The translations under genes and the position numbers were made by a program. This document shows positions 62,901 to 64,000 of a DNA stretch of 64,000 bases, in pieces (within the stretch, counting starts at the first letter, position 1; each line of letters begins with the position of its first letter). Source of the stretch: Siphonodentalium dalli (taxonomy: Eukaryota; Mollusca; Scaphopoda; Gadilida; Siphonodentaliidae); NCBI GenBank assembly GCA_032622095.1, contig CP136064.1, positions 264,349,863 through 264,413,862 of the forward strand. Direction: 5' to 3'. Below the pieces are notes generated by a model. That model made no database searches. It had not been told where the DNA came from and worked only from the letters and a program-made list of their open reading frames with translations.

Positions 62901-63524
62901 ACTGGGTGAGAAAAGGTCCCATTTTCCAGGGTATGGAAATCAAATTTTCGAATTCCATAACTTTTCCAGGATTCGAGACCCGCGTATGAACCCTGTCTAT
63001 ATACTGCATACTGCCTGATTCTGCTTCCAAGGTTTGTGCTGCCGCTTGCCTATTTTGCTAAATGTAAAAATAATTCACATTTCATAAAAGTTTCTCATCA
63101 GGTAATAATCAGGTAATCTCATCAGGTAATGACAAATGACCTATGACCATTTGTTGAACTTATTATCTGAACATTTCCTAAAGGAACTACTCATCAATGA
63201 GTATTTAGAAAGGCTTAAATCGTGAGATTTGCATCCATAATTCTGAGTGAATGAGATGGAGCATGGGATGGGGTCTCACGCAAAATTATTGAACAAAAAA
63301 CTTAACATGTTAGAACCAAATGATTTTAGAGAACATTACATGCTAAGCTTAAGAAAAAGAGAGAAAGAGGCGTCATACCTGGTGGTTTGGACTAAGCTCT
63401 CCTCGTGATCTCTTCCATGTGACTGTCGGTTGTGGGATGCCCGACACTACACAGCGGATGATTCCTGTCGAGCCGCTCTTAACAGTCTGCGTTCTAGGAT
63501 CAATAACAGCAGTTGGAGCTGTCC
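14798..63524 (-). CDS. HSPG2: Perlecan-type basement-membrane heparan sulfate proteoglycan core protein, 3' part (28 exons)
   Basis: This is a secreted extracellular-matrix protein of basement membranes; the family scaffolds laminin/nidogen/collagen IV networks and binds growth factors and dystroglycan. The exons joined from high to low coordinates give 4,262 nt with no internal stop and consistent junction phases (mostly phase 1; phase 2 or 0 inside some Ig and LG domains). Domain order is eight Ig I-set domains (each with Cys, Trp and a YxC motif), LG1, two EGF modules, LG2, two EGF modules, LG3, then TAA. That order is specific to perlecan domain IV plus domain V (endorepellin), and the LG1 start VPYFSQNPVSYI resembles vertebrate perlecan LG1. 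The last residues VRPCIM supply the terminal LG3 cysteine. The N-terminal SEA/LDL-A/laminin-IV region must lie beyond 64000. Agrin shares LG/EGF modules but lacks this Ig array. The call of perlecan is firm; the exact orthologue name is inferred. Confidence 0.93.
15206..15362. repeat. Foldback repeat, arms about 70 bp
   Basis: GGAAGTCAATATTCAC and its inverse flank a short loop, and similarity extends outward through CAGTTATCGCA and its inverse. It lies in the intron between perlecan exons 27 and 28. Confidence 0.7.
16156..16217. mobile_element. Family B fragment (left end)
   Basis: AACCCTTTCATGACTGG and the start of a hairpin (CCAATGCATTCTC) are present; the rest is missing. Confidence 0.55.
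16471..16560. repeat. 38-bp tandem duplication over the exon 27 donor
   Basis: The unit containing CTTACCAACATATATATTAC is present twice plus a partial copy. One copy is the real 3' end of exon 27; the other supplies a second, identical 5' splice site at 16490-16495. Confidence 0.85.
16534..16634 (-). CDS. HSPG2: Perlecan exon 27: LG3, third part
   Basis: Acceptor ATTATTTCAG, donor GTTG|GTAAGTA; 101 nt. It encodes ARLLVDREELRGDSGG and NTRSNIYVG. The last about 30 nt of the exon plus its donor are tandemly duplicated just downstream, giving a second GTAAGT at 16490-16495. Confidence 0.91.
16970..17370. repeat. Dispersed repeat family S, two tandem copies
   Basis: Two copies about 176 bp apart share AACAAAGATGA(G/A)TAACT and GAACATCCAT(A/T)CCAA. 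The stretch ends with a small inverted repeat around CCCCTTTTT/AAAAAGGGG. Confidence 0.6.
17544..17627 (-). CDS. HSPG2: Perlecan exon 26: LG3, second part
   Basis: Acceptor TTTTATACAG, donor CCAG|GTTAGT; 84 nt, phase 2 at both ends. It encodes YELGSGPAHIRSR and VNDGYEHTVFVS, the LG strand block that contains NDGxWH in vertebrate LG3. Confidence 0.91.
17718..18130. mobile_element. Family F element, copy 3
   Basis: It runs from CAGGCCTGAGAATATGG to TATTTCAAGGCTTG, with hairpins at both ends. The first hairpin is slightly shortened. It ends 38 bp from the donor of perlecan exon 25. Confidence 0.72.
18168..18390 (-). CDS. HSPG2: Perlecan exon 25: linker and first half of LG3
   Basis: Acceptor TTTTTTCAG, donor TCAG|GTTAGT; 223 nt, ending in phase 2. 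It encodes SEFEVSGDGFAAF, NGLIFWMGQLP and DYFAIGVVDGTIEV. In vertebrates this inter-domain region is where LG3 is released by BMP1/tolloid proteases; no cleavage site can be assigned here from sequence alone. Confidence 0.92.
19514..19672. mobile_element. Degraded family B element
   Basis: Family-B landmarks are present (GCAGCATAAAGATCCTGTG, GAATGCATTGGCACAGGG, GGAAGCTCCAGTCATGG), but the palindrome has many mismatches. Confidence 0.6.
19688..19822 (-). CDS. HSPG2: Perlecan exon 24: EGF-like module 4
   Basis: Acceptor TTTCTTCAG, donor ACAG|GTAAGAT; 135 nt. It closes EGF 3 with KNCE and encodes ICLTNNPCVNGGICSV and CDCPIGYTGSTC. A degraded family-B hairpin element ends about 15 bp from the donor. 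Confidence 0.92.
20207..20378 (-). CDS. HSPG2: Perlecan exon 23: end of LG2 and EGF-like module 3
   Basis: Acceptor TTATTAACAG, donor ACAG|GTAAGG; enters in phase 0, ends phase 1. It encodes SYNINEC, the second LG2 cysteine, then CDKLPCQNGGDC and YKCNCAPEFTG. Confidence 0.92.
20472..20688. mobile_element. Family E palindrome, copy 2
   Basis: It is a 217-bp palindrome with TACAGTAATGCCGTAAG and its inverse at the ends and TA flanks. It lies in the intron between perlecan exons 22 and 23. Confidence 0.85.
20705..20778. mobile_element. Family F fragment (left end)
   Basis: Only the first about 75 bp of a family-F copy remain, starting shortly after the family-E palindrome. Confidence 0.55.
21112..21242 (-). 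CDS. HSPG2: Perlecan exon 22: LG2, third part
   Basis: Acceptor TGTTACACAG, donor TAGAG|GTGAGT; 131 nt, ending in phase 0. It encodes GLNLQQPLFLGGVD and HHGFVGCVLE, which keeps the canonical LG cysteine that LG1 lacks. Confidence 0.92.
21404..21624. mobile_element. Family E palindrome, copy 3
   Basis: It is about 221 bp with TA flanks and termini TACAGTAATACCCTAAT and ATTAGGGCATTACTGTA. The left arm has a small internal change near 21465. Confidence 0.83.
22014..22460. mobile_element. Family D element with one cassette hairpin
   Basis: It is bounded by TTAACCCTTTCAGTGCCA and TGGCACTGAAAGGGTTAA. One full 68-nt hairpin follows CCCTGTGCC. The remainder is AT-rich filler. Confidence 0.8.
22161..23393. 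repeat. Recent tandem duplication of about 621 bp
   Basis: The block at about 22161-22781 is repeated at about 22782-23393 with near identity, differing mainly in a T-rich run. It copies the right part of family D and downstream unique sequence, including identical 64-codon minus-strand open frames that I read as non-coding. Confidence 0.9.
23371..23526. repeat. 80-bp tandem duplication
   Basis: AAGTGTCTTTCTCCATCTAT through GAGGTGTTAGG occurs twice with one or two differences, at the right border of the 621-bp duplication. Confidence 0.9.
23958..24185. mobile_element. PIF/Harbinger-like MITE
   Basis: The termini GGCACTGTTTACACATGCT and the inverse of GGCACTTTTTACACATGCT are flanked by TAA on both sides (23955-23957, 24186-24188). 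A 3-bp TWA duplication and GGCACTGTT-type ends fit PIF/Harbinger. No coding region. Confidence 0.7.
24757..25175. mobile_element. MITE with 24-bp inverted ends
   Basis: AAATAATACCTGTGTTTAGG recurs exactly inverted at the right end. The interior includes C- and T-runs. Family unknown. Confidence 0.65.
25724..25990. mobile_element. Family M foldback, copy 1
   Basis: The long palindrome includes ATGGTTAATTATAATGAAAA and its near inverse. The outer left end (CTAAATCTGGCCATTTAAGG) matches copy 2 at 28.7 kb. Confidence 0.65.
26888..26965. mobile_element. Family F fragment (right end)
   Basis: Only the terminal half-hairpin and end (GACAGACACCCTATTTCAAG) remain. Confidence 0.55.
27103..27319. repeat. 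54-bp tandem repeat, four copies
   Basis: The unit contains GTAAATATGAGATTGAGGCA and ends GAAATCTCCT. Because 54 is a multiple of three, the minus strand shows an open frame with an 18-residue repeat; I read this as a by-product, not a gene. Confidence 0.9.
27536..27935. mobile_element. Family A element, copy 2 (full length, 400 bp)
   Basis: TTAA flanks; 14-bp TIR CCCTTTACCCAACA; long arm of about 120 bp; hairpin 1; AT-rich spacer of about 75 bp beginning and ending near TTAACAC-type motifs; hairpin 2 in opposite orientation; right TIR. No coding capacity. Confidence 0.88.
28038..28392. mobile_element. Family B element with three hairpins
   Basis: It is bounded by TTAA and degenerate CTTCCATGACTGG / family-B ends. 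Three successive TATATATG hairpins are present rather than the usual two. Confidence 0.7.
28711..29163. mobile_element. Family M foldback, copy 2
   Basis: The ends CTACCTAAATCCAGCCAT and its inverse enclose a long palindrome centred near 29000 (GATAATTATACTGAAAATGA and inverse). The left arm has an extra A-rich insertion near 28790-28900. Confidence 0.72.
29322..29738. mobile_element. Family F element, copy 6
   Basis: It starts CAAGTCTGCAAATATTGTG and ends with the near inverse. The left end hairpin is complete, the right one shortened. Confidence 0.72.
30157..30556. mobile_element. Family A element, copy 3 (full length, reverse orientation)
   Basis: It is 400 bp between TTAA sites, with the hairpin side first and the long arm last, opposite to copy 2. 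Confidence 0.87.
30605..30855. mobile_element. Family B twin-hairpin element
   Basis: It runs from TTAACCCTGTCATGAGG to TTTCATGAAAGGGTTAA and contains the family-B GCAGCGTTAAAGATCCTGTG segment plus two hairpins. Confidence 0.75.
31160..31322. repeat. Foldback repeat, arms about 73 bp
   Basis: AAGGATTAACTGTCATGTGG and its inverse, with near-perfect pairing down to a loop around CCCGAAGGG. It lies in the large LG2 intron. Confidence 0.8.
32054..32170 (-). CDS. HSPG2: Perlecan exon 21: LG2, middle
   Basis: Acceptor TTTTTAG, donor AGAG|GTAAGTA; 117 nt. It encodes IKINVQRLGRDGSLTINDEE. It is followed by the largest intron of the window (10.8 kb). Confidence 0.9.
32296..32524. mobile_element. Family R element (TTAA-type, no hairpins)
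   Basis: The ends TTAACCCTTTCTATGCTAAA and TATAGTATAGAAAGGGTTGA are inverted. Related sequence occurs near 13070-13235, 38040-38210, 41547-41760 and 63140-63220. It shares only the CCCTTT start with families A, B and D. Confidence 0.6.
32834..33055 (-). CDS. HSPG2: Perlecan exon 20: first half of LG2
   Basis: Acceptor ATTTTTTAG, donor TCAG|GTAACT; 222 nt. It encodes FNKTSFIQYKMIDN, GIILYNGQHINGDGDFIAI and LELRFDTGSG, a typical LamG half-domain. Confidence 0.92.
33172..33390 (+). mobile_element. tRNA-derived SINE-like element
   Basis: The 5' part resembles a tRNA with an A-box-like CAGTGGTTAGAGTGTCGGAC and a B-box-like AGTTCGTAGCC. It is followed by a body containing GTGACCCTTGAGCAAGGTCA, a segment typical of tRNA-type SINEs. 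No poly-A tail was identified because a family-A element starts directly after it. Confidence 0.6.
33395..33793. mobile_element. Family A element, copy 4 (full length)
   Basis: It is 399 bp between TTAA sites, forward orientation, and abuts the 3' end of the SINE-like element. Confidence 0.87.
34594..35041. mobile_element. Family F element, copy 7
   Basis: It starts CAGGTCTCAAAATATGG and ends CATATGTTGAGGCTTG. The left end hairpin is near-perfect; the right one is partly deleted. Confidence 0.7.
35709..36706. mobile_element. About 1-kb element with about 100-bp inverted arms, hosting a family A copy
   Basis: The left arm ending GGGGCTTCG-type sequence near 35785 (TTCATATATCTTTCT) pairs with 36610-36706, including AACCAGTTGGTGAAAT versus ATTTCACCAGCTGGTT. 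A full family-A element sits inside at 35851-36239. No transposase was seen. Confidence 0.65.
35851..36239. mobile_element. Family A element, copy 5 (reverse orientation)
   Basis: It is 389 bp between TTAA sites, nested inside the 1-kb inverted-arm element. Confidence 0.87.
36746..36847 (-). CDS. HSPG2: Perlecan exon 19: EGF-like module 2
   Basis: Acceptor TTTGTAG, donor GAAT|GTGAGT; 102 nt. It encodes CGKDGKCIDRAGGGHG and CSCPVGYSGHRC; the first cysteine of the module comes from the end of the preceding exon. Confidence 0.91.
37538..37756 (-). CDS. HSPG2: Perlecan exon 18: end of LG1 and EGF-like module 1
   Basis: Acceptor ATTTTCAG, donor CCAG|GTGCGT; 219 nt. It encodes GSISQLELQGVPVN and an EGF module (CRYSMCRNDGRC ... 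CECPQGFSGMFC). The usual LG1 disulfide cysteines are absent: GFVGS replaces GFxGC, and tyrosine stands three residues before the first EGF cysteine. Confidence 0.92.
37856..38036. mobile_element. Family B element, partial
   Basis: It runs from ACCCTTTAATTACTGG to the TTAAAGGGTTAA end, with one decayed hairpin. Confidence 0.6.
38624..38770 (-). CDS. HSPG2: Perlecan exon 17: LG1, third part
   Basis: Acceptor TTCTCTAG, donor TTG|GTAAGA; 147 nt. It encodes MIIGDQPYTGQS, LDVAQNFYLGGAPN and REGFV, leading into the position where LG domains usually have GFxGC. Confidence 0.92.
39141..39214. mobile_element. Family E fragment (right arm)
   Basis: GAGCTTTCCGATGAATGGCA through GCATTACTGTA; the left arm and part of the right arm are missing. 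Confidence 0.6.
39509..39944. mobile_element. Family F element with intact 8-bp target duplication
   Basis: It is 436 bp bounded by CAAGCCTGAGTTCAGTG and its inverse. Both flanks are ATTGAAAC (39501-39508, 39945-39952). The exact 8-bp duplication places the family with hAT-type transposons. The right hairpin is partly deleted. Confidence 0.85.
40056..40533. mobile_element. Family F element, copy 9
   Basis: It starts CAGACCTGAAAGAGTGTG and carries an extra internal duplication of ATACAGCGGG(A/G)TAGCATCACC in the first hairpin. The second hairpin lies at 40428-40515. It ends close to the donor of perlecan exon 16. Confidence 0.7.
40557..40739 (-). CDS. HSPG2: Perlecan exon 16: LG1 core
   Basis: Acceptor CTGTTTTCAG, donor CATG|GTTAGA; 183 nt. 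It encodes MILYNGQ, GDFLCLGMTDSVPEFRFNLG and LALNQWHTVQL, the canonical LamG strand order. Its donor lies about 25 bp from the end of a family-F element. Confidence 0.92.
40850..41402. mobile_element. Family B element interrupted by a family A insertion
   Basis: Family-B left part (40850-40950) ends at ACTCACATAT; the right part resumes at 41341 with GAGAATGCTTTGGCACAGGG and ends GGTTAA. Between them a complete family A element is inserted at TTAA. Confidence 0.85.
40951..41340. mobile_element. Family A element, copy 6, nested
   Basis: It is 390 bp from TTAACCCTTTACCCAACA to its inverse, inserted in a family-B hairpin with TTAA duplicated at both borders. Confidence 0.88.
41928..42064. mobile_element. 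Family E element with deleted right arm
   Basis: The left arm is complete to GGAAAGCTCTCAGTGAG; the right arm keeps only the terminal GATTATTTAGGGCATTA. TA flanks are present. Confidence 0.75.
42736..42849 (-). CDS. HSPG2: Perlecan exon 15: start of laminin G-like domain 1 (LG1)
   Basis: Acceptor TTTTTTTCAG, donor GATG|GTGAGTG. It encodes VPYFSQNPVSYISYP and FNILVSFRPEATDG. It resembles the start of vertebrate perlecan LG1 (VPYFxQxPxS...xFRPxxxDG), the clearest family-specific match in the gene. Confidence 0.92.
43240..43367 (-). CDS. HSPG2: Perlecan exon 14: second part of Ig domain h (last Ig)
   Basis: Acceptor TTTATTTCAG, donor GGAG|GTCAGTC; 128 nt. It encodes GDLYIPRVRHEDAGTYHCSA and the closing strand TQLVVG. 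It is the last Ig domain before the laminin-G region. Confidence 0.92.
43436..43635. repeat. Dispersed repeat family Q, copy 1
   Basis: The segment from AGAGGATCTCTAATGAGTCG to about 43635 recurs inverted and diverged at 48285-48520. Confidence 0.65.
44061..44190 (-). CDS. HSPG2: Perlecan exon 13: first part of Ig domain h
   Basis: Acceptor TTGCTTCAG, donor CAGT|GTAAGTG; it ends in phase 2. It encodes PSVRVND, SASLGCQAEGYPQPVITWTK and HEGDLP. Confidence 0.92.
44283..44393. mobile_element. Family F fragment (left hairpin only)
   Basis: Half an element: TTTAGTGTCTGACATTTTCA, a hairpin around AATTTAGTGGCGCTACCCC, then an abrupt end. Confidence 0.6.
44685..44864 (-). CDS. HSPG2: Perlecan exon 12: second part of Ig domain g
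   Basis: Acceptor AATTTCAG, donor AGAG|GTATGG; 180 nt, phase 1. It encodes PPPTVTWARLDGALP, the strand NQLIIPQV and GDAGVYQCTATNAIG. Confidence 0.92.
45009..47027. mobile_element. 2-kb pogo/Tigger-like element without recognisable transposase
   Basis: The ends TACAGTCAATTCC and GGAATTGACTGTA are inverted; the inner arms share TTATTGCATA and ATGCATA motifs. CAGT...AATTC starts with TA flanks suit pogo-type elements. The interior shows no transposase motifs, and short open frames look accidental. Confidence 0.55.
47508..47906. mobile_element. Family A element, copy 7 (full length)
   Basis: It is 399 bp between TTAA sites, forward orientation, in the intron between exons 11 and 12 of perlecan. 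Confidence 0.87.
48285..48530. repeat. Dispersed repeat family Q, copy 2 (inverted)
   Basis: It is the reverse complement of 43436-43635 with insertions; it ends GCGACTCATTAGAGATCCTC. Confidence 0.65.
48575..48661 (-). CDS. HSPG2: Perlecan exon 11: first part of Ig domain g
   Basis: Acceptor TGATTACAG, donor ACAG|GTTTGTT; 87 nt, phase 1 at both ends. It encodes VVEVGDRVELECIATG, the A'-B strands with the first cysteine. Confidence 0.89.
48838..49206. mobile_element. Family F element, copy 11, right end truncated
   Basis: The left hairpin and interior are intact; the right hairpin stops after its first arm near 49206. Confidence 0.68.
49525..49622 (-). CDS. HSPG2: Perlecan exon 10: second part of Ig domain f
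   Basis: Acceptor TTTATTATGCAG, donor GATG|GTAAGC; 98 nt, entering with one base to complete a phase-2 codon. It encodes LYDVQKEDEGRYICTATNEA. Its acceptor and first bases form the first unit of a tandem array (49613-49925) that repeats the splice acceptor several times. Confidence 0.91.
49613..49925. repeat. About 59-bp tandem array copying the exon 10 splice acceptor
   Basis: Five to six units share ACCTGCACAATAAA, ACAAACCATGAGTCGAGT and GTACTTACAAATG. On the minus strand each unit carries an acceptor (TTGTGCAG) and a consensus donor (GTAAGTAC) 18 nt apart. The first unit contains the real acceptor of perlecan exon 10. Confidence 0.9.
50074..50236 (-). CDS. HSPG2: Perlecan exon 9: first part of Ig domain f
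   Basis: Acceptor TCTATTCCAG, donor TAAC|GTAAGTC; it ends in phase 2. It encodes VEFRCSASGTPTPTIRWEKE and LPPRHELRNGIL. Confidence 0.91.
51049..51441. mobile_element. Family A element, copy 8, right terminus lost
   Basis: The left TTAA and TIR are intact; the right end stops at GTTGGGTAAAG without GGTTAA. Confidence 0.85.
51519..51779 (-). CDS. HSPG2: Perlecan exon 8: complete Ig domain e
   Basis: Acceptor TCACACTAG, donor CTTG|GTAGGTAT; 261 nt, phase 1 at both ends. It is a whole I-set domain with LRLNCQAQG, NYEWDKPG and DSGRYRCTVDSPAGK. A family-F element with an intact 8-bp target duplication starts only 50 bp from its acceptor. Confidence 0.92.
51831..52371. mobile_element. Family F element with intact 8-bp target duplication, copy 12
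   Basis: It is 541 bp from CAAGCCTGTGTTTAATG to the inverse of CAAGCCTGAGTTTAGTG. Flanks AGTAGAAG at 51823-51830 and 52372-52379 are identical. The left part is rearranged: a half hairpin followed by a complete second one. Confidence 0.85.
52406..52672. mobile_element. Family B twin-hairpin element
   Basis: It starts TTAACCCTTTCGCGACG and ends CAGTCATGGAAGGGATAAA. Both hairpins are present; the second is mutated. Confidence 0.7.
53132..53311 (-). CDS. HSPG2: Perlecan exon 7: second part of Ig domain d
   Basis: Acceptor ATTGACAG, donor AGAT|GTAAGT; 180 nt. It encodes LRWRRREGNLPP (core Trp) and EYSGEYICIARTPTG (F-strand Cys). The adjacent intron on the 5' side contains the about 92-bp tandem array at 53395-54300. 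Confidence 0.9.
53395..54300. repeat. About 92-bp tandem array, about ten units in alternating pairs
   Basis: Units share CTATGATGAAAATCTTGAAA and AGATTATCCTAAAGAAACTG. Two alternating linkers (AAACAATTTTGAGCTAGACC and TTTTTTTGGGGTAGACCTT) give an about 183-bp higher-order period. It fills most of the intron between perlecan exons 6 and 7. Confidence 0.9.
54320..54710. repeat. Dispersed repeat family T
   Basis: It shares GAGCT.CATAATCGCAGG-type and GACTGAAAAATGTAAGAAT-type segments with 10480-10740. Function unknown. Confidence 0.5.
54729..54833 (-). CDS. HSPG2: Perlecan exon 6: linker and first part of Ig domain d
   Basis: Acceptor ACTCATAG, donor AGTG|GTAAGT; 105 nt, phase 1 at both ends. 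It encodes an acidic linker (NDGEPSEERG) and the B strand ending LELVCTASG. Confidence 0.88.
55349..55565. mobile_element. Family E palindrome, copy 6
   Basis: It is 217 bp with TA flanks. Arms from AGTAATGCCCTAAATAA pair to a short loop at CTCACTAAGAG. Confidence 0.85.
55994..56394. mobile_element. Family A element, copy 9 (full length, reverse orientation)
   Basis: It is 401 bp between TTAA sites, in the intron between perlecan exons 5 and 6. Confidence 0.87.
57018..57299 (-). CDS. HSPG2: Perlecan exon 5: complete Ig domain c
   Basis: Acceptor ATTCACAG, donor GTTG|GTAAGTG; 282 nt, phase 1 at both ends. One exon carries a whole I-set domain: cysteine in VSIECSAEG, tryptophan in SVEWK, and DAGTYICVATNEAG. 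Confidence 0.92.
57880..58303. mobile_element. Family F element, copy 13
   Basis: It starts CAGGCATGAACATATGG. Hairpins lie at both ends; the right terminus reaches within about 20 bp of perlecan exon 4. Confidence 0.7.
58323..58480 (-). CDS. HSPG2: Perlecan exon 4: second half of Ig domain b
   Basis: Acceptor TTTTTAACAG, donor CAAG|GTGGGC. It encodes the F-strand motif GGYVCTATNDAG and the G strand ATATLSVQ. A family-F element ends only about 20 bp beyond its donor. The acceptor-proximal part of this exon, with flanking intron, is duplicated about 1 kb away at 59405-59520. Confidence 0.9.
59097..59404. mobile_element. Family F element, 5'-truncated
   Basis: It begins at CTGCTTAGGCATCACCATC, lacking the left hairpin. 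The right end abuts the truncated exon-4 copy. Confidence 0.65.
59405..59520 (-). pseudogene. Truncated duplicate of perlecan exon 4 with its acceptor and upstream intron
   Basis: It matches 58449-58548 closely: the acceptor TTTTTAACAG, then codons for ADNGPI and KIMEGNGVL with substitutions. It breaks off where the family-F terminus begins, losing the F-strand cysteine half and donor. It keeps a good acceptor but no matching donor, so it should be skipped in splicing. Confidence 0.8.
59538..59630. mobile_element. Family D fragment (left end)
   Basis: TTAACCCTTTCAGTGCCAAG and following sequence match the start of the element at 22014; no hairpin remains. Confidence 0.55.
59687..59869. mobile_element. 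Family E palindrome, copy 7
   Basis: TA-flanked palindrome with the loop region shortened (ATTGTTGCCATGGCAACAAG). A stray right-arm fragment precedes it at 59650-59675. Confidence 0.82.
60057..60180 (-). CDS. HSPG2: Perlecan exon 3: first half of Ig domain b
   Basis: Acceptor ATGTTTCAG and donor GCTAG|GTTTGTA. It encodes IPEIELYPGP, the B-strand cysteine in WIQCRVNKG and the tryptophan in TVSWA. It ends in phase 2, matched by the single leading base of the next exon. Confidence 0.9.
60497..60608. mobile_element. Family E left arm fused to family B
   Basis: The left arm ends at CTCTCACTGAG and sequence switches abruptly to family B, showing a deletion or recombination joint. Confidence 0.7.
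60609..60781. mobile_element. Family B element, left end missing
   Basis: It contains the hairpin at 60665-60730 with stem CTCCC/GGGAG near the loop, and the GAAGCTCCAGTCATGGACGG right end with GGTTAA. Confidence 0.7.
61064..61435. mobile_element. Family A element, copy 10 (reverse), right terminus truncated
   Basis: Left TTAA and TIR and both hairpins are intact; the right end stops at TTGTTGGGT. It follows directly on a 30-bp left-end fragment of family B (61031-61060). Confidence 0.82.
61538..61641. mobile_element. Family B remnant
   Basis: TTAACCCTTTCATGACGG is followed by half a hairpin and the GGAAGCTCCAGTCATGG end. Confidence 0.6.
61658..61775 (-). CDS. HSPG2: Perlecan exon 2: second half of Ig domain a
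   Basis: Acceptor TTTTACAG and donor G|GTATGTA. It enters in phase 0 and ends with one spare G. It encodes LRINDATMADRDIYVCTAES, the F-strand cysteine half that completes the Ig fold begun in the previous exon. Confidence 0.9.
62188..62333. repeat. Foldback repeat, arms about 65 bp
   Basis: TCTACAACTCGTCCCCAGTT and its near inverse, with inner TTAGGTCTGGAC/GTCCAGACCTAA. Confidence 0.75.
62339..62994. mobile_element. Element with inverted ends (hAT-like, uncertain)
   Basis: The left end CATGGTTCATAC and the inverse of CAGGGTTCATAC at the right are followed by similar arms containing TTCCATAACTTTT. Internal GC-rich palindromic segment near 62650-62760. No clear target duplication. Confidence 0.45.
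63379..63524 (-). CDS. HSPG2: Perlecan exon 1 of window: first half of Ig domain a
   Basis: Acceptor TTGTAG and donor CAG|GTATGA bound 146 nt that begin with two bases of a split codon and end on a whole codon (phase 0). It encodes the A-to-C strands, with the B-strand cysteine in IIRCVVSG and the core tryptophan in VTWKR. It is the most 5' exon visible; the preceding exon is outside the window. Confidence 0.9.
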
Positions 63525-64000
63525 CTACAAGGTCAAAGGTCATACTTGATTTTCTCTCCACGAAAAATGGACATAGCAAATTTGTAACATACTAGTACTG
63601 AATAAGTTTATTTTGGCTGCTAGGCTTTATCTTGTGGGGGGGGGGGGGGGCGCTGTGAATCGGGCATTAATTTTAGGATCCAATTTTTTATTCTATTTCG
63701 GTAAAGAATCGCGATTCGATCCAATTCAGTCAAATTCTCTATCCCTGTAAACAATGAGCCACATGAAGTAAGAATGGCCGACGATGCCTGCATTTACAAG
63801 TTCTGACTATGTGAGTCATCTGAAGTACATTCTTTTTGATACAAACGCGGCATCTGTGTGTGAAAATGCTATATCCCAAATAATTTAAACAAACTGTTGG
63901 ATATTCAAGCACTATTGATTTAAATGCTCATATGGCTGAGAGATTAGTGTGATCATGAATAGTACATTGACTTTATGATAGGTGATAGCAAGTGATTTCG

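Overview
The window looks like animal nuclear DNA: AT-rich, intron-rich and crowded with short non-autonomous DNA transposons. The gene content and repeat style suggest a marine invertebrate, probably a lophotrochozoan such as a mollusc. The phylum is an inference; no marker in the window fixes it.

One large minus-strand gene dominates. It is the 3' part of a perlecan (HSPG2)-type basement-membrane proteoglycan gene and runs from the right edge (63524) down to a TAA stop at 14798-14800. I traced 28 consecutive exons with GT..AG junctions. Their phases agree throughout, giving about 1,419 open codons. In transcription order they encode eight I-set immunoglobulin domains (perlecan domain IV) and then a complete domain V: LG1-EGF-EGF-LG2-EGF-EGF-LG3. 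The 5' part of the gene lies beyond 64000. Introns make up about 90% of the locus; the largest (21243-32053) splits LG2.

The left 14 kb is downstream intergenic sequence. It holds a probable 3' UTR and polyadenylation site (about 14.4 kb), tandem arrays at 0.7, 4.56-5.1 and 11.6 kb, and a 501-bp MULE-like element with a 9-bp target duplication (5752-6252). It also holds a small plus-strand FLYWCH zinc-finger gene (9177-9680) followed by fragments of a MULE-type transposase (9777-10078). Those fragments read as an internally deleted transposon that keeps its promoter, zinc finger and tail.

The introns and flanks are packed with families recognisable from the sequence alone. These are: (A) about 400-bp TTAA-flanked elements with two near-perfect 68-nt hairpins; (B), (C), (D) elements with different ends carrying the same twin-hairpin cassette; (E) about 200-bp TA-flanked palindromes; (F) about 400-540-bp elements with 8-bp target duplications and a hairpin at each end; plus PIF/Harbinger-like, pogo-like, SINE-like and several foldback elements.

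The observations most worth following are the hairpin cassette shared by unrelated terminal repeats, with compensatory stem changes; tandem duplications that copy perlecan splice sites (exons 10 and 27); a truncated duplicate of perlecan exon 4; and loss of both canonical disulfide cysteines in LG1.
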